DNA of 64,000 bases from the NCBI GenBank assembly GCA_963662155.1, contig OY759263.1:26300548-26364547 (forward strand), in the 5' to 3' direction. Positions 12,086 through 23,123 of the stretch are shown one piece after another; position 1 is the first letter of the stretch, and each line of letters opens with the position of its first letter. The notes beneath the pieces were generated by a model. That model saw only the letters and a program-made list of their open reading frames with translations. It was not told the DNA's origin and searched no databases. Source of the stretch: Lamellibrachia columna. Lineage: Eukaryota > Annelida > Polychaeta > Sabellida > Siboglinidae. Both the position numbers and the translations under genes were made by a program.

Positions 12086-12276
12086 TTAACATTGGGAATG
12101 AAATGTAGATTAGGTGTCTTTCAGGAGTGAGCAGTGAATGTAAACATGCTCATTGCTTGGATGAAAGTCCTTGATAGGAAATTGTACAGATCTTGAAAAT
12201 AATGCGGTATCGGGAGCCAATGCAATGATTAAAGAAGTGATACTGAGTGAGAGAAATGTGAAGACCGGATAACTAC

Positions 12277-12420
12277 CAGACCTGGGGCCGAAGTACTCAG
12301 TACTCGTGTACATTTTTTTTAAATACTCTTAGAAATTAGGGTCATGTACTCATACTTGTACTCAGCCATCACCAATGTACTTGTACTATACTCATGAAAA
12401 TGTAGTTGGCCTCAGGTCTG
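12277..12420. mobile_element. hAT-like MITE with 8-bp target duplication
   Basis: 144 bp with terminal inverted repeats CAGACCTGGGGCC / GGCCTCAGGTCTG, flanked by ATAACTAC (12269-12276) and GTAACTAC (12421-12428). A 7/8 matching 8-bp duplication is the hAT signature. It has no coding capacity. The interior repeats GTACT motifs. Confidence 0.8.
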
Positions 12421-12570
12421 GTAACTACCCTTGTCAAACAATTTAGCACACAGCATCACTGCTAACAAGAGCAGCTGCAATTGTTGCAGCTACACAAAAG
12501 AAGTCAATTACACTTATGACATCATTTATCAGAATCAATTACAAATACAGTATTTTGCTTGTAAAAATCA

Positions 12571-12712
12571 CAATGACATAATTGGACCAAACCCTGCATC
12601 CCAGAGTGGATATGCATTTGATCATTTGACACATTTGATCAGACATATGTTGCCTCAAATGTATCATGCACGTTCACTGTGGAATGCAGGGTTGGATCCA
12701 ATTTTGTCATCG
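12571..12712. mobile_element. MITE-like inverted-repeat element
   Basis: The left arm AATGACATAATTGGACCAAA and the right arm (read on minus) ATGACAAAATTGGATCCAAC are inverted copies extending about 40 bp through AACCCTGCAT. Total length is about 142 bp and it is non-coding. No clear target duplication was found. Confidence 0.65.
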
Positions 12713-12718
12713 TAACTG

Positions 12719-12856
12719 TTGGGATGGCTGACAGTTGATTATTGCCCACAACATGCCAATAGAGCTGGAGATTGACAGATATATGTCGCTTGGCACCTAA
12801 GTCAATCTCCTAGCCCTTGGCAGTTGTGGGCAATAATCGATTGCCAGCAATCCCAA
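12719..12856. mobile_element. MITE-like inverted-repeat element
   Basis: About 138 bp with inverted arms of some 40 bp: TTGGGATGGCTGACAGTTGA on the left matches TTGGGATTGCTGGCAATCGA read from the right on the minus strand, both continuing TTATTGCCCACAAC. An inner inverted pair GGAGATTGAC / GTCAATCTCC continues the hairpin. Confidence 0.7.
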
Positions 12857-15443
12857 TTAGTGAAGTTATTGCCCATGATACTATAAACCAACTACCCCAG
12901 GAACAGGTTTGGAGGGCACAGGGCAACTGACCCTGTTTTGCTGCAGAATATGTCCCAGAATGCACCATTTCAGGCACAGTAAAGTTTCCGTGGGCATGCA
13001 CCTGGACCCCTTAGTGAAATGCTACACCCACCGCTGCAACCATGAAATCATCGAAGATGGTGGGTGGACAGGCAAGACCCACAACACTGGTTTGATATTG
13101 TAATTTGTTTATTACGCCACAAGTAAAAAGAAGGTTTAGAAACAGCACGTAGGAGTCAAACAATGTTAAGCGCAGTTTGACTTCATGAGAATGTGCAATG
13201 AATCACCAAGATATATTTCCACAGAGCCAATTTTCATGGCTCGGTCTACACTGAAGACACATACTGTAGTTTACGAACCACATGAGCCAGACAACACACA
13301 AACGACTGCGGGATTCTGGGAATGATGAATCACGGTCAGTAGGTCCTTTCTATCTAATATACAATGATGATGCTACCTGGTATGTGTAGATAAATAATGT
13401 GCAAGTTTTCACCAAATAGGAAATGATGTGAAGATTACATTTTGTTTTACTAATTACTTTTGGCTACTGCAATTGGTAGACAGAATAGTAAAAAAAATGG
13501 CAATCGATCACCATTCCTAGATGATAAAAAACAACCTTTTCAGTAAGGTATGTACATATAGTACAGTAGTTAAATAATAACTTGTTTTTAAACATGCACA
13601 TGTGTACTTAATGTATATATTTAACAACAGTGTATATTTAGTGCCACTGCATCTACTCATTTTATTATATTTGTACTGACTGTATCTTCATATTTTTGTT
13701 TGAAAAACGCGTATTATATTATGGAAAGCAAAAACTACACTGGCCACAATATATTGTTTCTTCACTGGGTAAGCTATGTATACCATATACTGCCTTTAAA
13801 GAGGTATTTGTTAAATATGTTACAGAAAACACGTCGAAAATCATGATAAAAAATACATCACAGACACCTGTACTTGAGCCATGGGGATTGGTTTGTTGTA
13901 TTCTTTAATCTTGACATTTAAAATGCATTATAATTACTAGCAAAAATACCCATCCTCCGGACAGCATAGCTTGGTAGTTCGTAAGTGACTGTCATTATAG
14001 CAATGTAAAAAAATTCAGAAAAATCATATATGCCTTGGTACTGCCAGTCAATATCTTTATGGGGTCTGGGAATCCAACTCTAAAAATTGCGACATAATTT
14101 ACTGGCATTTACAGAATGTGTTGAGATGCCTTGCCCTTGCGTTACGAAACATGGAACAATTGTGCGTAATTGTCCACATAGCATTCTGGACAATTGTACG
14201 TAATGACTACAAAGGCAAAGGGTAATTAGATTGTTTGCAGAAAGGGTAATAACGTGGTAAATAAAAAAAAAAATTAAACTGACCAGCTGGCCTTGGGGTC
14301 GTAGATGAACCCCTGAAAGATTGGCGCTCGGGATGCATAGTGTCTAAGGGGAGTTGTATGACATAGAAACATACACTTGCTCGATCATGATAAGATGGCT
14401 AGTGACTAGTCTAACTTCTAAGTCTTAGTCCTGACTTAGATTAGACCCAGACTAGACGAGTCCACAACTGGAATAATCAACAAACATTCGGCGTCAAATG
14501 GATTTTAAACATTTGTGCCCTTTAATAGCCACTCCTTAAATTTCTAAACGAAGCATCCATTGACCGCTAGCTAAACATGCAGTTCCTTCTAAGTTCTAGT
14601 AAAATTTTGTCACGATTCGTGCATACGGCTCGCCACGGATTCGGAAGATCGGCTAGACACAACACACCGACGCCAAGCGTCCTTGCCAAACAGTCATTTC
14701 AACAACCGGCCAAACGAGTGATTAATTAACATATCTAGCTGCATGTTACGTACCATTCGTTGCAGGAAAATAAGCAATATTTATTAAATATGTTAGAGAA
14801 AACACTTCAAAACACTCCTCTCCGTCTTTGTTGTCGCAGCTGCCATGTAAGTAGCCACCAAAACATGCTCAATAACATATCAGCTACGATGGCAGTACTG
14901 TAGTACATTTGTCGTTGTATTTAATTGCAAATAAAGTTTTCGTGAAAAATATTTTCAAATGCAAGTAAGTTGCATAGATAAATAATCGTATGCGCTTCCT
15001 GTAGAATTTGATTTATGCGGAGAAAACGGTACGTCCGGCATTGCCGAATGAAATAAAACTGTTTATTGAGCGATAATGAGTCTATTTAATGAGCTACTAT
15101 TTGGAGTTAGTAGCAGCAAAACCTAAACGACATCAAACAACTAGCCACCAGCAGTGTGTGAAAATATAAGTACGTAACACTGACACTAGCTGTAAATCCG
15201 ATTTGTTGTTTTGTGCCAATTCAAAACGTCATTAGCCTTAGCTAATTTAAAATTTATAAAGAGATTAAATCAACAAATGATATTTTGAACAAGACTAATA
15301 AACTCTCAAGTCTCTAGTAGTTTTACTCCAAACAGCCCAGCATTGGGCAAATACAGCAGTTTTGTGGTGGTCTGTGTACACACAACAACTAAACATCTAA
15401 GCTCATAACTTTAATGTTAATCAAAGGTTTTTTAATTATTTTT
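12857..15443. other. Intergenic spacer between divergent genes
   Basis: No exon, RNA gene or identifiable mobile element could be supported. It is AT-rich with scattered stop codons in all frames. It lies between the BTB-zinc finger gene (leftward) and SMUG1 (rightward), so promoters or untranslated first exons of both genes may lie here; none can be placed. Confidence 0.4.
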
Positions 15444-15790
15444 GGGTTGGTGTATGGTAGCTGTCACTGTCATGCCTTACACTCCATTGGCAGCTCTCAC
15501 ACACTAGTTTAGATTAATGTTAGCTAAAGTTTTGAATAAGGAAATGTTATTTGAAAATTTTGATGTTCTATTTTTTATTTATTTGTTTTTGTTTGTTGGG
15601 TGTATGGAAACTGTCCCTGTCATGTCTTATACTCCATAGACAGCCTCCACACACTAGTTTAAGTAAATGTCAGTTGAAAAATTTGAATAGGTATTAGGTT
15701 TAGTTGTGTGTATGAAAACTGTCGCTGTCGTGCCTCACACTTCATAGGCAGTTTCCACACGCAATAGAATAAGTTTCTGTTGCTGTATGT
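15444..15790 (-). repeat. Three degenerate direct repeats, probable LINE 3' UTR
   Basis: The block TGTATGG.A.CTGTC...CTGTCATGCCTTACACTCCATAG.CAG..TCCACACACTAG occurs three times, anchored at 15451, 15601 and 15709. It abuts the antisense LINE coding fragment at 15794-16400 on its 3' side, so it is probably the amplified 3' UTR of that element. Confidence 0.5.
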
Positions 15791-15793
15791 GTT

Positions 15794-16400
15794 TTATAGA
15801 CAGCTTAGATGAGGAGGTGTGGTGAAAGGGAGTTTCATGATAGGTTCTTGAAATGATTTGAGTTTTTTATGAACATTAGTAATTTCTGGTGGGATCATAT
15901 TCCATATGCAAATTGCTTGGAAAATAAAGAAAAGTCCATTGCATTTATATGACCCCTGGGGGCTGCGTATTGTCCACGGGTTCGAGAGCGGGTTAGTAGG
16001 CCTGGAAGGGGGGGGGGTAATTTCAATAATGTTATTTAGAATTTTGGAGAAGGTTGTGGCTTGTTTAATAATGCATCGTTCAAGGGTTGGCCATACAAGG
16101 GCAGTCATTGGATCTGTTGGATTCGTGTTCTGTCTATAGTCATTTCTGACTAATTTTGGCATCACAGTGTTGTACTTTTTCAAGGCTTTTAACTTGTGAG
16201 ATAGTGTGGGGATTCCATATGGGTGATGAGTACTCAAGTTTTGGCTAGATTAACATGTAGGCTGTTTCTTTAACTTCGGATTTACATGGGCCAAGTACTG
16301 TTTTAATCATGCCAAGAACCTTAGCAGATTTTGAAGCTATATCAGTGAAACGATTTGATTTGAATTTAAACTGGTATGAAACATTTTTATTTATAAAAAA
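15794..16400 (-). mobile_element. LINE reverse-transcriptase C-terminal fragment (minus)
   Basis: Minus-strand translation, with frame breaks, gives FTDIASKSAKVLGMIKTV, then PKLEYSSPIW, NPH-like and LERCIIKQA-like segments, and IWNMIPPEI near the end. This order is the C-terminal region that follows the catalytic domain in many LINE ORF2 proteins. It differs from the CR1-like copies elsewhere in the window. It is 5'-truncated. Confidence 0.65.
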
Positions 16401-16558
16401 CTGTATTGCATAACTGTTCATTTAATAGTCATGCCAGAAAAGAGATGTATGAAATCTGCCTAATAGTTACATTTAGCACATTTAAGTAAAACAATAAAAA
16501 ATACAAGCACAATGGTAAGATTAATCGCTCTTATGTTTCAGAATTGATACAGCACACA

Positions 16559-19535
16559 ATGTCTGTAAAAATTAAATCGCTGACCAAAAAATATGAACAC
16601 TCAGAGAGCACTACTATCAATGAAGGCCAACTCCCAGCAAAAATATGCCGCCTATCTGCTGAAAAAATTCTTCAAGTCTCATCGACTTCCAGATGTGACA
16701 AGGATTGTGGAGACAGTAGTGGTATTGCTGAACGGTTCTTGGCACTGGAACAGAAGCTAGTATCTGCACTAGAAATGCTGCATTTCAGTGAGCCAGTCAC
16801 CCATGTATACAACCCTATTGAATATGCTGCAGAACCTCACGTGGCCTATGTACACCGATATTGTCAGTCCACTAAAGCTGTTCTGTTCCTTGGCATGAAT
16901 CCAGGCCCATATGGTATGGCTCAAACAGGGGTAAGCACAAATTACTTTATCCCAATGGTTGATTACACCTCAGGGGGTAGTTTACCCTGTTATTAATTAT
17001 ATATGTGTATGGTGGATTAATCAGAATGAAATGGGTCATAGGAGCCAAGAAGTTGGTGTGACAAATCAACCCCTAATATTATTATATTTATCTTCCTTTA
17101 TTCAATTAGTGCAATATATATTCAGTGTTTCTTGATTGCCACTAGTTCACTATATGTAGCTTAATATGGTCAGAGAGCTTCTGGTGTTGATAGCTAATGG
17201 CAGGTGTTTGGTTTTACCCCAAAACTAACACATTTTGTTGTCCTTGATAAAGAGCATGAATTCCAATCTATCAATCTTGTACTTTTAAATATTAAATTGG
17301 TGTGTTTATGTGGACATACCAGTCCGTGGTAAAGTTACAAAACTTCAGAAATGTAGAAGTTATGCCCGGTTAATATTGCCTACACCCAGTCGTATGCATA
17401 GCAGTGAATACTAAAATTAAATGTGTAATTATATTAGATATTTTACTTTTTCTTCTAGTAAAAAAGTGATATATTAAACATAATTCATAGATGTTGTGAA
17501 CTGTCTTACCTTAATATTAAATGTGCAATCATCTATTATATATATTTGCATAAGTTAATGATTTGTCAATTTGATAAAAAGTTGTGGATGTAATACTAGT
17601 AGCATTTTAAATTAATTGTTACTATATTTAACACAACTTTTAAATGAATGTCTCGTTGTAGGAAGATCAGAGAGCAACTTGCTTAGTTCAAAATGGATGA
17701 ATATTTTCTTCCTCTAGGTTCCTTTTGGAGAAGTAAGTGTCGTCAAAGAATGGCTTCAGATTTCTGGCAATGTTGACAAACCTAAGAATGAACATCCAAA
17801 GAAACTTGTCAGCGGTTTCGATTGCCAGAGAAAAGAGGTACACATATTGTATTTTATTTCTTGTTTTGTTGTCAAAGCATATGCACCAAGAGTGAATTGA
17901 AACCATGTTGAAATGTCAACTGCCAATGAAATGCTGTTGTTCGCTATAAATGATCATGCCACTGAACTTGTATTTTCCAAGGATATTGGTGCCAAAGAAG
18001 TAACTTTATTATTATTAATAAACTATGTTGTCAATAAACTCAAATTCTGTTTTAAATCAGTTGAAACATTTAGCCAGTTGTATATTCTAAGGACATGGCA
18101 AAGACGTATCAACCAGTGAACAAGACAAGTATAATTGCTGGAATATTAACCATATTTGTCATTACATTACATGGAGGCCATATCTTAAGAAGGACAAAGA
18201 CAATAAAGAGTTGCTTGACAATACTCAAAACCAGGAGATTAGAGGTGACCAAATAGAAGTTATTAAATGGTTATAAAGGTATTGATAGAAATATTTTCTT
18301 CACACTTAAGGATAGTAGTATAACTAGAGGGCATAAAGTAGCATAAGTAAAAGGATTGTGGATTGTATATGAGAACTCATTCTCACAGGACAATAAGTTA
18401 ATGGAATATACTATCTAGTGACTATGTAAATGCCAGCAGTGTCGATATGTATAACAACAGAATTGACAAATATCTGAAAAGGACTTGGAAGTGGACTCTC
18501 GAATCTCAATAAGGCAGTGGCTTCCTTGTCATGTTGCCACCTGGAGCTTGTCGCTTTGGATGGCAATTTTGCTAAATCTTGTTAAGTCTGTGTTTTGGTA
18601 AGTTTTATTGTGTACAATGAAATAATGTCCAATTGTTCTGATTATATTTTTGGTAGATATAAAAATAGTAACTTTTCACGGCAAATGCACAATTAATCAT
18701 GATTTTTATTCGCGGCTAAAACCGAGCACCCGTGGTCATAGATATACTGGCTCATGACAGCAGGTAACAAGATTTAACCAGATTGCCACTGAAAGTGACA
18801 AGTTCACATGGCAAGTGTACAAGGATCCATTGGATTAACGAGAGTCCAATAAGCGTCCTTATCACATATTATGTCAATTTAATTTATAAACGTATTCACC
18901 CTGCTAGCATTAACACAATAATTAGATCATTTGTTCCATTCATTTATCGTCGTCTGTGAAAATGAATGCTTTCTCATACGCAACCAACACTGTTCCTTCA
19001 CACATCCTGCTTTGTGTCCTCCGGTTCTACTGCCTTCTGTGACGTCGAAGAAAACGTTTCTACCAATATCTTCATGACCATTCAATATTGTAAACACTTC
19101 TATTTGGTCTCCTCCTAGGTGAGCGGAGACAGGTTCTGGGGCCTATTCAGGAAGCTGTGCGGCTCTCCAGACGTTTTCTTCCGACAGTGCTTCGTGCACA
19201 ACCTCTGTCCGCTGATCTTCCTGAACAAGTCTGGCAAGAACCTGACGCCGCCCGAGCTGCGGCAGTCGGAGAGGAACGCCGCCAACGAGCTTTGCGAGCG
19301 GGCCCTCTGCGACGTCGTCCGGCTCCTAGAGGTGAAGACCATCGTCGGCATCGGAAAGTTTGCCCAGAAGCGGGCGCAAGTAGCACTGAAGGATGGCGGC
19401 ATCGAAGACGTAGCGGTTGAGTCGATCCTGCACCCGAGCCCCGCTAGTCCTGCCGCCAATAGGGGCTGGGAGGCGGTGGCCAACCGCCAACTGACGGACC
19501 TCGGCATCATGCGCTATCTTACAGAAGACACATGA
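16559..19535 (+). CDS. SMUG1: Single-strand-selective monofunctional uracil-DNA glycosylase
   Basis: Coding exons are 16559..16930, 17718..17837 and 19119..19535, both introns in phase 0, giving 302 residues (vertebrate SMUG1 is about 270). SMUG1 removes uracil and oxidised pyrimidines such as 5-hydroxymethyluracil from nuclear DNA in base-excision repair. The first-motif segment [15 protein letters not shown] spans exon 1 and carries the catalytic Asn; exon 2 continues VPFGEV; exon 3 holds [23 protein letters not shown] and the second motif LHPSPASP with the catalytic His, then NRGWEAVA. The ATG has A at -3 and lies 17 bp after an acceptor (TATGTTTCAG, ending 16541), so a 5' UTR intron is likely. 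The N-terminal ~55 residues are unconserved and could start upstream. The exon 3 acceptor is formed by antisense LINE sequence (see findings). All catalytic motifs are intact, so the gene looks functional. Confidence 0.95.
16931..17717 (+). other. SMUG1 intron 1
   Basis: It starts GTAAGC and ends TTCTTCCTCTAG. It is AT-rich and I see no element or exon inside it. Confidence 0.8.
18135..18590 (+). mobile_element. CR1-like LINE 3' fragment, sense, in SMUG1 intron 2
   Basis: Diverged copy of the 3' end of the element at 23409-26698: matching blocks include ATGGAGGCC.TATC.TAA.AAGGAC, GACCAAATAGAAGT, the GTAAATGCCAGCAGTGT region and the terminal GGATGGCAAT..TGCTAAATCTTGTTAA. Many stops and an internal deletion of roughly 90 bp make it non-coding. 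Confidence 0.85.
18766..19118 (-). mobile_element. CR1-like LINE 3' fragment, antisense, reaching SMUG1 exon 3
   Basis: Read on the minus strand it matches the last ~350 bp of the CR1-like element, from the residues [11 protein letters not shown] to the TTAACAAGATTTAAC terminus. The homology runs to the AG of the SMUG1 exon 3 acceptor and stops there. With the sense copy at 18135-18590 it forms a tail-to-tail inverted pair in intron 2. Confidence 0.88.
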
Positions 19536-20026
19536 TTGTATGATAATGACCGATACTCCATTTGTCATAACCGTGACAATGATCATGTGCAAACTGCATG
19601 TTATATACTCTGAAGATCGGGTTTATTTCATAGATGTCTGCTATACGATAACTTTTATTACTGAAAAATTAATACACTGGAAAATGCACGTTGTTTGACA
19701 TACTGAGTGACATTTTATTACGTGTGTTGTGGACACACGAACGTTACGGTTGCACTGCACATTTGTACACCCTCAACAACAATTGTGTGCATTCACCAAT
19801 CTCCTGGAATCAGGGAAATGGCTATTATACCATTAGCAGAACATATTTAATTACAAAAAATCCTGTAGAAATCTATAAAAATTCTATCGAATTCTACATA
19901 TTATAGTAGATTTTTTATATAGAAAACTATAGCATACTACATATTCCATAGAATTTTTTTACGTCTACGATAATCTTCTATACACATATTTTTTATAATA
20001 TAGACATACATACACATGCTCGCATG

Positions 20027-20032
20027 AATAAA
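20027..20032 (+). promoter_or_regulatory. Candidate SMUG1 polyadenylation signal
   Basis: First AATAAA that I found downstream of the SMUG1 stop, about 490 bp after it and just before an (ACGC)n tract. Position alone supports it. Confidence 0.3.
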
Positions 20033-20090
20033 ACATGTTTTATATGATATGTATTACAATAATTATAAGGCACAATGGATAACGATATAA

Positions 20091-20092
20091 CA

Positions 20093-20140
<48 letters not shown>

Positions 20141-20141
20141 C
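20091..20141. repeat. (ACGC)n microsatellite
   Basis: About 12 perfect ACGC tetramers. The same tetramer recurs at 30163-30192 and 61604-61655. Confidence 0.95.
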
Positions 20142-20428
20142 TACAAACGCCCGCTAATTAACGTCGAGACTACAACGGGTCTTTTTAAAAATTAAATGTC
20201 AGTTATCGCATTGCATTTTTTATATTAATTTTTGTAGTAATGTGTAGTTATATAAATGTTGTAAATTATAAAATGTGTGTGTTAATTTGTCATGGCTTAG
20301 TTATGGGTAATTGTTTTCAGCAGTTATGATTATATGTAATTTTAGTACACAAGGCTGTTTTGTAATTGTAATTTTAGTCAAAATAAAATCTCGTTATAAA
20401 TGCCATGTCCATGGTGTAATAGTAATAC

Positions 20429-20431
<3 letters not shown>

Positions 20432-20499
<68 letters not shown>
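20432..20499. repeat. (TA)n microsatellite
   Basis: About 34 perfect TA units. Confidence 0.95.
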
Positions 20500-20503
<4 letters not shown>

Positions 20504-20904
20504 TGTATTGTATAGCTATGTGAATATAAGTATGGTTGTAATAAATACAGTACTTATCTAGATGTGTGTTCACTTTAATTAATGCGGTCGATATGTTGTA
20601 GATACGGAATGTGGCAACTATAAACACATTTTGCAAAAACATAATTTTGATCCCTGCTAAAAATGTGTCCGTCTTCAGCACCCGAAACCATTTGTAAAAC
20701 CACACCATGTTTCCATGGAGACTGGCAGTGGCGCATTTATGCATTGGGCCAGAAATACACCCTGGCGTGTACTAATACTGCACAGCGAATCTCGCACCGA
20801 AGAAGAAATGATGCACGACTATAAGACAATGGTTCGTTGCCCATTCAGAATATAAAAACAATCGATGGACGGACGTCATAAACTTGATGGTATCTACGCC
20901 TTGT

Positions 20905-21046
20905 ACAGCGGCGTATTTAGGGGTTTATTGGCTTGTTGCCCCGTGGCTTAATGTTGTTTGTTTGTCACCTATTGTATGGTCAATTTATGGGTTATTAAAC
21001 TTGGCCTCCCCCTTTGCGGGATCCTAGATGCACCACCGCTATATAG
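20905..21046. mobile_element. Possible small TIR element
   Basis: The left end AGCGGCGTATTTAGGGG and the right end, read on minus, ATAGCGGTGGTGCATCTAGG are partly matching inverted ends. The right end (CCTCCCCCTTTGCGGGATCC) resembles 30405-30445 (CCTCCTCCTTTGGGAGATCC), so a dispersed element end is likely. No duplication was seen. Confidence 0.35.
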
Positions 21047-21284
21047 TGATCTCTGTGATCCGCTACGTCCGAAGTGATTGGTGAGACTATCATGGTCACA
21101 ATCCGTTGCCTTATTCCCATCGATTTGATAAAAGTGCCATTTGATAAAAGTCGTACTGGTCGGACATTAGACAACATTAAGCCCAACACAACATCAACGG
21201 TCAACAAAGCACGTTACTTGTTCAGAATGGTCACCATACATTCGGGAATACATTCGTTGCACATCGAGTTCGCTTCCGGCGACC

Positions 21285-21839
21285 TTAAATGTACGACTCT
21301 GCCTGGAAGGACATTCTTTCAGAGTCCGGGAACACGACGCCAGAGTTGGTTACTTGTATGTAAGTCCTGTTGAACGTGGCACCAGCGCCAGAATCCACCG
21401 TGTCTTCAGCGTAAGCGGGGTTGTCTATACCGTTCACTGTGTCGCGTTCTGCCGTCGTCCTTGGCCGAGTCGGTATGCTGGCGGGTTGCGTCTTGTCTGG
21501 CTGTTCGATGACGTCGTCGTAGCTCGGTGGAGAATCCATCGGGCGGTGGCGGAAGTAGACCGGATGCAGGTCGGACTCGTGAACGACGTCGGCCGACACA
21601 GAGGAGATGGCTGGTTGTGGCGGGGCGGTTTCGGCCCGGTCGCCCCAGAAGGACGTCGCCCGCCGGAAGCTGCGTCGTATCTGGCCTCCCAAATCTCTCG
21701 TGAAGGCGTTAGTCGGCTTTGCGGCCGCCTCGCCGGCGATGGTCGTCATTGAGCCCCAGCAGCGGGCGCAGCTGAGGACCACGGCAGCAACGAGGACGAT
21801 GAGGACGATGATGAGGCATATTAACTCCGCGGTGTCCAT
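21285..21839 (-). CDS. Small single-pass membrane adaptor with PPxY and NPxY motifs
   Basis: Single open exon of 184 residues. The longer open frame to 21908 begins with TTG; the first ATG, at 21839, has A at -3 and G at +4, and an in-frame stop lies at 21918-21920. The protein starts MDTAEL, followed at once by a strong transmembrane segment (about residues 6-23) and a Cys/Trp juxtamembrane patch, so it is probably a signal-anchored membrane protein with a cytosolic C-terminal tail. The tail has a basic stretch, SPPSYDDV at about residue 103 (PPxY, ligand of Nedd4-family WW domains), NGIDNPAY (NPxY, PTB/endocytosis type) and a C-terminus ESYI fitting a class I PDZ ligand. These motifs suggest ubiquitin-linked trafficking. 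I do not recognise the family. An AATAAA occurs on this strand at 20924-20929. Confidence 0.6.
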   Translation of the reverse strand: MDTAELICLIIVLIVLVAAVVLSCARCWGSMTTIAGEAAAKPTNAFTRDLGGQIRRSFRRATSFWGDRAETAPPQPAISSVSADVVHESDLHPVYFRHRPMDSPPSYDDVIEQPDKTQPASIPTRPRTTAERDTVNGIDNPAYAEDTVDSGAGATFNRTYIQVTNSGVVFPDSERMSFQAESYI

Positions 21840-22122
21840 TTTATCAGTTGTGTCGTACACCTCGGCTAAGTGGTCGAACCTACGCACCGTAAATGATGTT
21901 TCGTTCAAAGTAACGCATCACGAAACTACGCAGTTTACACACCGTGCGGCGTAATGATCTCTAACCGCCCTGAACAAGTTGGCTAACCTTAGGCCTACTG
22001 CTTGTTGTTGCAGTGAAAGGTCCTCTTTCGACGTTAAAACTTTATCTATTCAACTTTATGTCAGTCTGTGGAACCTGTTTATTGCACACTGTTGTCCCTT
22101 TTACCAGATAGTTGTTTTCCCG

Positions 22123-22248
22123 TACACGTATTGTCATACACGTATTGTCATACACGTATTGTCATACACGTATTGTCATACACGTATTGTCATACACGTA
22201 TTGTCATACACGTATTGTCATACACGTATTGTCATACACGTATTGTCA
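22123..22248. repeat. Perfect 14-bp minisatellite, 9 copies
   Basis: Nine head-to-tail copies of TACACGTATTGTCA lie 284 bp upstream of the ATG of the minus-strand membrane protein gene. Because 14 is not a multiple of 3, all frames cycle and stay open; the apparent peptides are artefacts. Confidence 0.95.
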
Positions 22249-23123
22249 TATGTTTACACCGCGGTAAATGTGACACTTCGTGTAAATGTCAGTGTCGCAT
22301 GAGTGTTGTCAATACAGCTCACTCAGCCGTGTTCGTAGACGCACGGACAGTGGGCAGTACAGATTCACCTGACGCTAACCTTTGACCAACAAGGCAAGCC
22401 CAGTCACGCGTGAAACCCAGTCACGCGTGACGTGCGTTGACGATCACTTCTGTTATTTCCGAATTAGCGCAACAACGACAACCTGAAAAAAAATTGTGAA
22501 CCAATTTAGCCACGTGCATATGACAGGTTGAATCTATGTTATTAATGTGGCATGTTATTAATGCTGTGCAATAACTACACTAGTAAAAGCGTAAACTAAA
22601 GACATCAGCATTACAAAACGTTAAAAAATTCTGACAAATATTGTTAATTAAGAAATTGCATTCTAATGTTTGTCTTTTTGAATCAGACACTTTTTTTACT
22701 ATTAGTCATTATTATCAAATCGTGTGATTATTAATTTTAGTAAGCATCGTAAACCTAATGGCGATGAGGAAGTCAGCAAAGACGTATTACAATTACGAAT
22801 ATGCAAGCAAACCCATTGTTTTGATGCGTTTTGATTATCTTTTTTAATTAAGACATGTTTCTTTCAAAAATGCTTCTAATATATTGAGTACCGAGATGAT
22901 TACTTGGCGGTTTTAAATTATGTTGTCTGTTGATATTGACGTTGTTTTAACTTGAAGCTTTGTAACGACCCCACCACATACGTTGAATCCTTAGTACAGC
23001 AGGTGTCTAAGGCGTTTTAATTAAAGTTCCGCTACTATTAGGGAACACGAGTTTGGAAGAAGGAAACATAGCAGCACATGGGTAGACACGCATCACGAAG
23101 TTTGAATGAACGATTGTCTACAC
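22249..23123. other. Intergenic, no feature
   Basis: AT-rich sequence without convincing exons. A duplicated CCCAGTCACGCGTGA motif occurs at 22398-22430. Confidence 0.5.

Noticed and set aside
16544..16996. Reading SMUG1 exon 1 through to the stop at 16996
   Set aside because: GGG|GTAAGC at 16930/16931 is a donor, and the conserved continuation VPFGEV is found in exon 2.
21354..21954. Plus-strand open frames opposite the membrane adaptor
   Set aside because: Arg/Gly-rich translations without domains; the minus strand has the transmembrane helix and motifs.
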